The notes below the pieces were generated by a model. It searched no databases and was not told where the DNA came from. It was given only the letters and a program-made list of their open reading frames with translations. From positions 935,001-999,000 of the forward strand of contig CAJNDS010002135.1 in assembly GCA_905221605.1 (NCBI GenBank): a stretch of 64,000 nucleotides of DNA. The letters run 5' to 3'. The stretch is from Symbiodinium natans (Eukaryota; Sar; Dinophyceae; Suessiales; Symbiodiniaceae). Numbering within the stretch: position 1 is the stretch's first letter; each line of letters opens with the position of its first letter. Of the stretch, positions 12,101-24,100 are shown piece by piece. The position numbers and the translations under genes are program-made.

Positions 12101-15100
12101 CATTTAGGGCTTTCGGGTTGGAGAGAGAGCTCTGGGGTTTGGGGCTTTGGAAACCCTAAGCCGTTTGGGGCCCACTGAGTTTGTGACCTTCCCTGGCACC
12201 CAAAACGTTGGCTTCCTTTCTCTCCTATGTCCCTACGTAAACTTCCCTAAACCCAAGAGCCCTGAAGCCGTAGAACCTCTAGACTGGACCTTTGGACAAA
12301 AACACGAAAGTTTTGATCTGGTGACTCCTCTAAACTGGTCCGTATGATAAGGCGGCCCCTGTTATTTAGGGTTCCCAAAAAAGGCACCATAATTTAGAGA
12401 AGTGACCAACGTGAGGAGAGGTCTTGAGGTATAGCCCTCCATGCCGCCATTCCTGCCCAGGGATCTCAATGAAGAGGCGAAGCACTTGAGGCAGCAAAGC
12501 TGGCAGGGATTTGGGGTTCCCCTAAACCCTAAACTCTAAACCCTAAACCCTAAACCACACCCTATATATTCCCTAAGCCAACTCCCAGGCACCGTGAGCC
12601 CCTCAGCTTCAATCTGAACCCTTAAGCCCTCAGCCCGAAAGCCCAAAGTCCTTAAACAACAGCAAAACCCCCAAACCCTCGTGCCTAAAGCCCTCAACCC
12701 CCAAATAACCCTAAACCCTAAACCGCCTTTAGGGATTAGGCTTTAGGGATTAGGCTTTAGGGTTGAGGGTCCAAAGGCAGAGTTCAAAGTAGCCCAGGGC
12801 TCAGGAAAGTGTTTCAAGAATTTCGGGCCCGAGAATCTCCTCGTACAACCAACCCTCTTCACGTGAAAGAATCATAAATCCTACAGGGGCCCCCCGCAAA
12901 CCTACCTCAGAAAACCCTAAAGCCCTAAAGCCCCAAATCCCTGTATCCCTAAAGCCCGACATCCCTAAATCCCCAAAACCCCAAAACCCTACCTAAAACT
13001 CTAACCCCCACCCCAACACTCTAAAGCCCTAAACACCGAAAAACTAAACCCTAAATCCTAAACCCTAAGCCCTAAACTCTAAACCCTAAACCCGAAACCC
13101 TAAACCCTAAACCCTGCCTCTGCGCGCTTCCGCAGGGTCAAACACAGAGGCAAGAAGCCCGAGGAGTTAGCCTTGAAGCCGGGGGCCGACCCGGGTTGGG
13201 TGTAGGGTTTAGGGTTTAGGGTTTAGGGTTTAGGGTTTAGGGTTTAGGGTTTAGGGTTTAATTAGGGTTTAGGGTTTAGGGTTTAGGGCCTGCCTATTTA
13301 GGGTTCAGGGTTCAGGGTTTAGGGTTTGGCTTTAGGGTTTGGTGTTGATGGGTTTAGAGTCAGGGAGGTTTGAGTTTGGGAGTTGGTGGGCTTGAACGGT
13401 TTGGGCCAAGGCCAAAGGCCTCACTTTTGTATTCTTCCGTCACGGCAGTTAGTTGCCGGTATGTGGGCGCTTGATTTCGGAAGCAGGCTGACTGCATCTC
13501 CCATCTTGGGCATGGGTGCTTAAGAACCCCGAGTAAAAAAAGCAATATTCTTCCTTATAAGGGCAATATAGGGGCTTTTTTTTGGGGGGGGGGGCGGGGG
13601 GATTCTTAAGCAAATAGTAGCTCCTGGAAGTACTTTTGCAAGTGACCCCAAAGACAGTTTTGACCAGTCGTAGCTACTCCTACTTCGTAACGCCAGTTTT
13701 TCCTGACCACTAAGGAGAGCTTACAAACCGCCAAGCTGCAAACTCTCATCACGGTCTTATGGGGGGATTCCCAAACGGTCAGACAAATATCTACTATTTG
13801 CTTAAGAACTCCCAACAATTTCAAAATGTGCTTCCCTGCACGGGCACTATAGAGAGTATCATCTTGTGCTTTTTGTTGGGTTTTTTGCAAAAAGTAGATG
13901 TTGCTGCAAGAAGTTCCAGCTGCGCAATGCGGCCATGCAGAGTCTCGAACCTCACCTAAGACCCGGAGTAGGCCCTTATTTCCATGTTTTAGGGTTGGGG
14001 TTCCCTGATAATCCCCTTAAAACCAAAAAGTGTCTAGGGTTTATAAGGGTTTAACCCCAAAGCCTAAGCCCTAAACCCTTTGTATTCCTAGGTTACTCCT
14101 GGGTCTAGTCACTGGGTCCCGGTGATTTGGCATGGTCGCGCGAGTTCGGGGCCTCCATTCAGAGCTTCTTTCGAGCTACAACCTCTCGGTGGTTTAGGGT
14201 TTAGGGTTTAGGGTTCAGGGTTCAGGGTTCAGGGTTTAGGGTTTAGGTTGCTGATGGGACACGAGCTGCCGATTGCGCAGTCAGAAGCTCAACTTCACAA
14301 TGGTTGGTACACCAGACTACCAGGGGTCTGGTGAGGAGGCCCGCGTTGCAAGAAGTTATCCTGCATGTTCTTCTTCCGAACGTGTAAAGCCCACCAACCC
14401 CAACCCTACACCCTAACTCCTCCCCCGCACCGGGCCGGCGGGAAACAATCCATAGGCAATTATCCAAAAACCCTAAACCCTAAACCCTGAACCCTAAGCC
14501 CTAAGCCCTAAACCACATTGGGCCGCCGAGGTCGGAGAAGTTTACGAAGCTTTGCAAGGACACTGTTGGAGTCACGAGAGCGTTTGGGGGGATGTAAGGT
14601 TTAGGGCTTTAGTGTTCAGGGTCTATGAGGTTCAGGGTTTAGGGTTTCTTGGGTTTGTTGGGTTTAGGGGGTTTGTGGAGGATGCCCGTAGTACCCGTTT
14701 TCCCGGTTTAATTTGGAATGGTTCCGGTGTAAGCCCTGTGATGCCCAGAGGGGACGTGCCTTTTGCTTCCCTTTGGTGGCCGGGTGTTTGGTGTGAAGGG
14801 TCTCATTCGTGATGCTGCCCTGGGTTCAGGAATCTGTTGGCATAAGCCTTGACCTCCTCCATTCGCCCTAGCCCTAGCTACATACTCGCAGAACTGCATT
14901 TCCCTCCCTCCCCCAGCCTCCCCCCCGGCCTCCCCCCGGCGTTTGCCCCCGCGGCAGCGGCAGTGGCGACTTCCCGCTGACCACCTGCCGAGCCTTCTTC
15001 GCGTAGGCTTCCAATTTAGAGGTTTCCAAGCGTTTGCTTTGCGCCGCGGTCAAGGAAGACGATGCATGTGCTGGTGCCTGTGCTGACATACTCGCCTATT

Positions 15101-18100
15101 CGCAATCTCACCTGCGAGTCTCATAGACATGAAAACTCATTAATTCACACATTGCTGCGGGGTCCACGCCACCTTCTCAGTAAACTCAATATATCGAACA
15201 TTATCAGCCGAAGAGCCAAAACGGCTAAAACGCAACATCGTCATGTCTCGCATCAACATCAGCCAAAACACATCATGAACACCCAACGTCCTGGCTGGGG
15301 CGCTGTCGACGGCCTAATAGCATCGCAGAGAACTGACGACTGGCCGAAATCTTGCAACTCCGCCAACAGAACATCACTGTCAAGCCCGTCCTTACCCCAC
15401 ACCCCCCCCCCACACCCCCCCCCCCCCCACCCCCCCCCCCACCCCCCCCCCCCTCACCCCCCCTCACCCCCCGCCACCCCCCCCCCTCACCCCCCGCTCA
15501 CCCACCCTCACCCCCCCCCCCCCCACTCAATGAGGTAGCAGAACCCACATGTCGAGCAACCTTTGCAGTTCGGCACCGCGACAGCGACCTTTGAAAGATG
15601 CGGCTATCACGTCGATGGGTTTAATTCAGGGCTGATAGGAATTAGGGACCCGTTCGTGCAACATGAACACCCCAAACCCTAAACCCCATCTTGTGAGGCC
15701 GAGCTTTAGGGTTTATGGTTGAGGGTTTACCAGGACCCCCAAAGTATGAAAAACAAACCATATGTTTTACATACTTTGGGTTGGGGTTTTCTGCTTGCTG
15801 AGTTAGGGTTTACAAGGTTTAGGGGGGCACCCTTTCCGGATCCGCAAGCTCTTGCGACTCATGGCCCCCGCTTTAGGGTTTAGGGTTTAGGGTTTAGGGT
15901 TCAGGGTTTAGGGTTTAGGGTTTAGGGTTTAGGGTTTAGGGTTTAGGGCTTAGGGCTTAGGGCTTAGAGGGGTTTTGGGTTTATGGAGTCCAGCAAGGGA
16001 TTTTGACCGAAGACCTCTCCAAGAGCACTTGGCATTTAAACTCCGACGCTTGGGATGTCCCCCTTATACGAACAGTCCTTAACAGGGAAGGTTTATAACA
16101 GGGGTGACTGTTAGTATAAGTGTGAACATCCTAAGATGAATCTCTAGAAGGGCCCTGGGAGAAAGACTGTCTGCTTCGCGAATTTGAGAATGTAAAGGCT
16201 GCGGCATCTTGGCAGGTTCTGTGCTTGCCAGTCTGTTTTGTCAGCCATACAGCGATACATCAAGCTCCACTAAACCTTAAACCCTAAGCCTAAGACTCTG
16301 CGGACATTTGTTTTGACGTTTTTGGCCGCAAAACCATTCTGCACAGGGCTTTTTGGCTTTTTGTGCCCACATCATTTGTATAATTATAGCCCAAGACCCA
16401 AACCCGAAGCCCCCAAGAACAACACAAGCCCCTAGCCCTGAACCCAGAAACCCAATTCAGAGAGTAGGGTTAATTAGGGTTTTCGGCTTTAGGGTTCAGG
16501 GTTCAGCGTTCAGGCCCGAAACCCTCTCCCCTAAACCCTGAACCCGAAACCCTAAACCCTAAACCCTAAACCCTAAGCCCGGGCTTGGAGACCCTGAGCT
16601 CTAAAACCCAACAGTCGCTGAAGCAGCGCAGGAGCACGAACCCTAAACCCTAAACCCTAACCCTAACCCTAAACCCTAAACCCTAAACCCTAAACCCTAA
16701 ACCCTAAACCCTAAACCCTAAACCCCAAACCCTAAACCCTAAACCCTAAACCCTAAACGAAACCGCCCCCCCCCCCCCCGTCTTTAAGGACCCTGTAACA
16801 GGAGCACTCCGAATGCCCGACGGCGCAGAAGGGTGGGGCCATGTGCGGAGACCTCGGCAGCGACCTCGGTGGAGGGCGTGGAAGGGATCCCGGTGGGTTT
16901 AGGGTTTAGGGTTCAGGGTTCAGGGTTTAGGGTTTAGGGTACGGGGGGCAACCGAAGGAGGACAGGGAACAAAACAGTCAACCCCAACAGAAGCCCTTGA
17001 TCCCCTGGACCAACCAACACCAAACTCAGAAAGACACTTTTCCTCAGGGCGCATTGCCCAAATTCTTGAGCCATAAAAGATTTCCGGGTACGTTGACCCT
17101 TCCAACACCCAACACTAACTCCTTTCTACAATACCAGCTGCAGCTCCGCACTCCCCCTGTCCTAGGATTTCCTAGGACACATTGGAGGTGCAGATCTTTG
17201 GCCAAAAACCGCCATTTAGGCAGCAGCCAGCTGCTTGAAATGCACATTATGGTTTTACGTCATCCAGGACGAACCTTCAGCTCATTGGCCGAATCCCTTA
17301 CCGTTGAGGATTTCTTCACCTCGCACTTGAAAAATTCACGTTCCAGCGGCCCGTTCCTCACCAAGGAACTCGGCTTAACCCACAGCCTTTTATACAGCTG
17401 CCGAAAGAGGCACCATGCCAACTCCCAGAGTATAATTGCTGCCACCAAATACGCAACAAGGTCTGAATTGTTGATAAGCATTTCAATACCTTGAGCCAGA
17501 ACCATAACCGTAGATGTGTTGGCGACCTTGCACACCCCTTCTTCTGAGCAAAAGAAACCAGCAGTTGACACTTCTTCTCCACCAGTTGCCATCCCTTGCA
17601 GAGATGCAGCCACCATCATGACCGCCATTGCAAGCAAGGCCCTCTTCAAGTCAGACCCTTGTACCAACAGTCGGAGACCCCAAAGCGCCTTTTGCTTTGC
17701 ATACACCTGTCCACTCATCAATTTGGTCAACAGGTCAGCGATCATATACTCACCGCGAAGATGCGCTATCACCATATAACCACGGTCTACCAGAGACCTG
17801 ACACCGGCTGCTCGAATTCTCAGGTGTCTTGTCCTCCAGCTTCCAGCCGGATATTGAATGATTGAGCACGTCGAAACCGAATCTGTATACAGCACTTGTT
17901 GCAGCGATTCTTCACCTGTTCCAACCAAAGCGGCAATTATAGGGGTGCACGACTGAATCATCGTTGCTCCCTCTATGGACGCATGTAATTCAGCTTCAGC
18001 AGTACTTAAGGCCACCGTTGATTGTCTCTGCGTTGCCCACATCACTGGACAATCACCCCACACCACCACCGCTCCTGAGTGGCTCTTTTCATTTTCACCT

Positions 18101-21100
18101 GCTGCAAAACTGGCATCCGCGTAGGACTCCACCACCTTAACGCCTCGTCCATACCGCAACACCTCATTTCTTTCTTTTTCGCATGTTGCGATTGCTCCAA
18201 ACGTCAGGCCTAACGTTGGAGTTGCAGCAAGGTATCGAAATACCTCCTCAGCCTTTTTAACCACAAATCGCGGCCTTCGGGATGTCCACAAAGACAACTG
18301 GCTTGTGCAGAAAGCCAAATCAGGTCGAGTTTTGATTGCCACCCAGAGGAACTCCCCTACGGCACCTTGAGCCGCTCGCAAGGAAGGAATATCCACCTCC
18401 TCTTCTTCACCTGGAGTTTCTTTCACCATTGGCAGGTTACTACCTTTTCCAGTTTCATCAATCTGATACCCTCTTCGGTTCAGCAAATCTCTCACGAAGT
18501 CCTCCTGGTTGAGAAAGAAGCTGCCATTTCGATACCAGATTTGGACACCCAAAAACTTCAGGAATCCATCACCACAGCCTGGACCACAGAACTCGGGTTC
18601 AGAAGTTTTCCACTCCTTCCTGATCTGTTCCAAGGCTTCCCGGAGCACTGTCATAGTCCCAGCCATCAAAAAATCATCCACGTAAAGACCCATTGTCCCT
18701 ACCAACTTGCTTGCACCTTCCGGCTTTTCTTGTGCCATAATAAGGAACAGACTTGGGTCTGCATTGGACCTCTGAAAGCTCATTGCTTGTCCATCCTTTG
18801 ACACCCAAGACATACCTTGAAGACGTTGGTCTCGCCACTCCACCCATGCTGCAGGACTTTCGGCCAAACCGTACAAGGCCTTCCTCACAATCCACCGCTC
18901 CTCCTTTGTGCAAAGACCCAATTTCACCGCCGCCCTTGGGGGCTGCACCACCACCAGACGCCCTTCTCTTTGCGCCCTAATTATTCATCGGCGCCGTCAG
19001 AAAAGCTTTGGAAATGTCTAAACCAGCGATGATCCACACCAGATATGCTGCGTGCCTCACTTGACACCTGAATGTGGTTGAATCTAAACCAGGAGCGTAC
19101 AGCGAGTGACGACTGAGTGACCTCGGCCCTTCATACTCTGTGGCTGCCATTGACGGAATAAAGTTCCCACATGCACAGATACGGGCACGTCGCCTCCCTG
19201 TCCCTTGCTTCCAGGTAAACACCACCAGACTGGGAACGTACTCAATCACCGGTGCATTAGGCTCTTCCGCCAATTTGTCCAGCTTTTCTTGAGTTGTTGG
19301 TTCCACCGCCTCCAACTCTTTCACCAAAGACGTCACCTCGTCCGACAATGATTCCCTCCACTTTTCCAGCTCTTGCATGGCTTCTTTGTGTAGGGATTGT
19401 TTTTGTTTGCAGGAACTCAACCTCCTCTGCTGCCTCAAGCGCGGTATTTTCTTGTACCATTTGCTGAACTTGAGCTGCTTTGACCAAAAACTTCGAGAGC
19501 TGTTCCTCAGCCTTTTTTGCTTTAACCAGCCATTCTCTAGTCTCTGATCCTTTTTCTTCATTCGACTCATTGGCCGATCCATGGAACTCGTCCAAAATGC
19601 AACATTCCTGTTCAGCAATTAGGCGTCGAATACTCAAATGCTCCTCTAGAGCCCATTGATGCGCTTCGAACACAGCTTAGTCGACTTCCTCTGCAAGGTC
19701 GTCCAGCGAGGTCTCTTTCAACGTCATTTTTAACCACTTCCTTTTTTCACCTTCTTCAGCTTGTGGTTCTGGAAGAGGAAACTTGCATTGGAGAAGATAG
19801 CACCTATCTTTGTAGCTCAAACGCTCCATAAAAACAGGTGTGTACCCTGTCAAGGATACCCTGTTCCCTTTCCAAGGCATAGGACCATGCAGTTTTCTCG
19901 GAAAGAACGACATGAAGTTCCAGTGGATATCGACCAATTTTGTAAGACTTTCTTCCCATAGGATTGCTCCACCACTTCAGCTCCTTCCTCTAAAACCTTT
20001 TCATCCTCAACCCACAGCTGACCATCTTTATAGTCACCAAAGCCACACACACATAATTGCAGCAATGTTTTTCATTGTGACTATCCCTATGCAATGACAC
20101 CGGAGCATTGCACGAGATCTGAAGAGCAGAAAATTTGGCTTCAGGATTGTGGTGTCTCACGAATGATGCCAGATAACGACATAGCCATGGCCTTCGATGA
20201 GTCTCTTTTGTAATACCACACACTCCGCCATGAGTATAGTGGCCCAACACCAGAGCTCGCGTACTTGTGCACCAATTGTTGATACCACCTCTTCGATTCA
20301 CCCTCTTTGGGTATACAATCCCTTCCAAAAGCTCCTCACAGTCCACGTAATCATACATAGACCTTTCATACATTGACTTGGCTTTTTGCTCTTCTTTTTC
20401 CAACTGTGTTCCATCCTCAGCAGTCTCACTTTTGCAGACCAAATAAGCATTTTCATGAGGAGAACAGCAAGTCGGCCAATACTCATCACCAGGAACATTG
20501 TCCTCAACATCTGCATTTTCTTCCAGCTCCCCCAGACCCTGCATGTCATCCTCGAAAATTTCTAAGGGCGGACTCTCCCCCCGCTTGCGAAGCAAGCGCA
20601 AGGAGCCCACATGACCACGCAGTGAAGAGGCCGGGCTTTTCTCCATCAACCGATGGCGAACTGGAGGATCGCGAGGCGGAGGTAAAGGAGGACCTTCCTC
20701 ATCAGCGAACCGAAGCGCCGGTTTTTTCCCCTTGAGACGATGCTCTGGAGGAGAAGGCTCCTGTTCTTCTACCACCCCTTCCAGCTCCAATTCAGGCGGT
20801 TCCTTTATATTGGAAAAAATCGTAGTGCAGGGAAATAACACCAGTTCATCCGGATCTTTTGCAGTCCCTTGAGCTTCCACCCAATAACCACCAGGTAGGT
20901 CATCGCATGGACCCAAAAGAAGCGCGGGCTGCGTACGATCGACCCATTGCCGACCTTTCTTTGTTCCATCCGGACCCAGCAACTCCCACGGACGACGTTT
21001 GACTTGAATCTGAGCACCAAAGGGAAGCAATGCTTTAGGATTTAACCCCAACTCCCTTTCAGCTTTTTGCCACCGTAACATTGACCAATGGCGAGCAGCC

Positions 21101-24100
21101 AGTGCCCAATACGCCGGCCCGAGTCGCGCCTCCTTTAAGAGCGACCTGACACCACGTTTGAATAAACCCACACATGCTTCAGCGCGCCCATTTGTTTGCG
21201 GGACTCCAGGATCACCAGTGGTCCTATATATCAGACGAGTTTCACAAAAGGACCGGAAGCGTGCATTGACAAACTCCCCCGCTCGATCTGAGTGGATTCT
21301 CAACACCGGATACCCATGTCTCTGCAAGCGCACCATCAGTCTTTGAACTGCCGACAAAACAGTTGTTTGCTGTTTGTCCACAATCGGCTCCACCATAACG
21401 AAGTTGATCATACGGACAGGTTGGGTCAAGTGGTCCTTCAGTTCCTTCCAGGATTTTTCAGAAGCTTGGATATTCAACACCTCTGCCTCCAGAACTGGCG
21501 CAGGTTCCACCGGCGCAGAGTCTTCCTCCTCGAAGTTAGCGACTGCATCGCCTAACCATTCTCCGACACCAGCACCTTCATCTGCCACCTGATCTTCCAC
21601 CTCATCCGCATCTTCCTCCTTTTCTGGAGGGCGACCCACATTGGGATCCAACATTGGAAACTGATACACACCAATAACAGCGTGTCGTGGCTTCTGCTGG
21701 TGAGCATCCTTTGAACACTTGTATGGACCCGCCAAGTCCAATGATAAAGTGTAGGCATCCCCATGTTTCCGCCTCAAATGGCGACGCTCTTTTCCAGCGG
21801 CAGACACACAGATTTGACAATCACGTCTGAAAGGAATATGCCCCCTTAGGCAATGGTCACGGAAAGCTCGCTCCTCAGCTGTCAACCTCCGTAACATCCC
21901 TTCTCGTTCTTTCTTTTTTAACACCATAGCTTCCCGTTCAGCATCGCTCTCATGCAACCATTGTGCTAACCTGTGACGTATTCTTTTAACCAATCCAAAC
22001 GCCCATCGCGCCCATATGGAGGATTGTCCAATACGCTCTTCCAGGGTAGAAGCGAATGTTGCTGACCACGGAACAACCACGCGAACTTGTTCCAACGATT
22101 CCCATAGTTCCATATCAGACACCAGGAAAGTCGTAGGTTTCACCAGAGCATGTCCCAACGCTCCTTGATCAAAATGTGCAGCGTACATTCCATAACGCTC
22201 ACAAAAGCTTTTCACCTCTGGCCAACTCCAGAAGGTAGGACTTGAGAGCCCTTCCTGAGAACCATCCACCAGATCCTCAGCACTCAAGACCGTTTTGCCG
22301 TTCTGAGAGAAATCTTTCCCTATGAGTTCAGGGTCCCCAGGGCTTTCCATGCCAAAGAAGACAGAACTTCCATTGATGACTTCAGCGGTTCCACACCTTG
22401 AATGCACCGCCACGTCATATAGGAAAAGCATCTTCAGAAGTAAAACACCATCCTTTTGAGCTAATTCTTGATGTGGCCAAGGAAGACTCTTTAATCCCAA
22501 CCGTTCAGGCCCACAGCGCCGGCGTAATACAGGTGGACCACCGTCTTCACCTCTCAACCTTGACACTGTCCTGCATGGAGGTCCTCCAACCACAGCAACC
22601 ACCTTTCCTTCAGCCGCCAGATGCAGAAGATACTTCCAGACGCTCGAATTATGTAGGTCACCGCCTTTTGTCAAATCCAGCTCCAGTACCTCCACATCCC
22701 GACTGGGAAAATGCCATTTTTGTTTTCCCGAAAATAGGTGTACCACCACCCTTTTTGCTCGTGCCAGCCGTCTCCTTTTATGACGGTTGAAAGGCAACGC
22801 CGCAATATCTCCACGTGGCAACAGCTCCATCAGCATATTTTCTGGTATATCCCCATAATACCACCGAAGAAATCTCCAGCATGCCTGGACGAACTCCTCC
22901 TCATTCGCTGACGCTGTCCGCGCTGCGCTTTGCAACGACGTTTTTACAGCCACCTCGTTGTCCGTATTCGGACACCCTTGAACCATACGTGCCACCTTCA
23001 ATGCTTGCTTTGGTGAACACCAATCCATTTCATCAATGATCTGAAGCGCCACCTCCTTTTCCAAACAAGGGCACCCATTCAGATCACGAACGCGAAGTTC
23101 CCCCAGAACAGGATGTGAGGCTGTGCACTTGCCACCACGCCACTGAACTCTGAGACCAACCAAGGCGCTCGCTTTGCCAATTGGCACTAGTGGATCTACC
23201 ATTTCAGGAGTTACCAGGGTCCCACCTGGGGTAATACACATCTCCCGAGATCCAACAGCTAAAGACACCAACACCTTTTGCTGCGGAAGCTGTTCACCAG
23301 GACGAAGTGATCTGAGAGGATGTGATGCTCCCGAGTCCAACATGCCCATTCCTGAACACTCATTGGTGTCAGAAACCCTGGCCACATGTAGAACGCATAC
23401 TCCTCGGCCTTCTCCCTGCTTCGGCAACAACGTGGCATCCGACGAACCGACTCCACAGTCCGCCCTTCCATTCCTCCATTGAGAATGGGACCAAGATACA
23501 CGCTGCCTTTCAGCATGCAAAACCATTTTTTCAGCTGTTTTGTAATCCATAACCAAACAGCCATGTTCAAACCACAAGAGCTGGTCCAGCGAAGATTTTG
23601 CACCCACGTGACACATCCCATTGATCACAGTGAGGTTCGCCCCAAACTCCAAAATCAACCAGAGAGGGATAATCAGGGGCCCATTGTCTTCCCTAATCAA
23701 CGTCCCTTTCTCTGTAATCCTCATTGTCACACCACCAAGCGCGCTTTGCACCATAACAGTAGTGTCTGGTAAACATTCCCATGGAAAAAGCGTCCGCGCA
23801 AGATGCGTAGCAGCTGTATCCACCAACGCCACTCTCCCTTCCTGCTGAAGCAGCCCAGAGCCACATAACATTCGAACACTGGGATCCCCGCTTGATGCCG
23901 ACTGTGCTGATGACAGCTTCATAAGCTTCATAGATTTCAGCACTTCTAACGCTTCAACAAGGACCTGATTGGCCGTTGATGGCGATGAGGGACTTGCAGA
24001 ACCTTTATCCAATCCCGCATTAGCCGTCTCATCTCCCCCTTCAGCTACCTCTGCCTTTTTGGCATTTCCCCATTTCGCACCTTTACCGCCCTTTCCCCCT

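Larger units (their letters stand above)
14559..16801 (+). other. Parvulin intron contents 14559-16801
   Basis: TTTAGGG at the start, the possible minus-strand gene start, the poly-C region, a hairpin at 15738-15780 (arms CCCAAAGTATG), TTTAGGG at 15873-15970, a family-D pair, then CCCTAAA up to the exon. A short coding-like frame (TLSSKTQQSLKQRRS) lies near 16594. Confidence 0.6.

Noticed and set aside
15062-15594. Pro-rich ORFs over the poly-C tract
   Set aside because: Open only because the tract is nearly pure C. No codon bias outside it.
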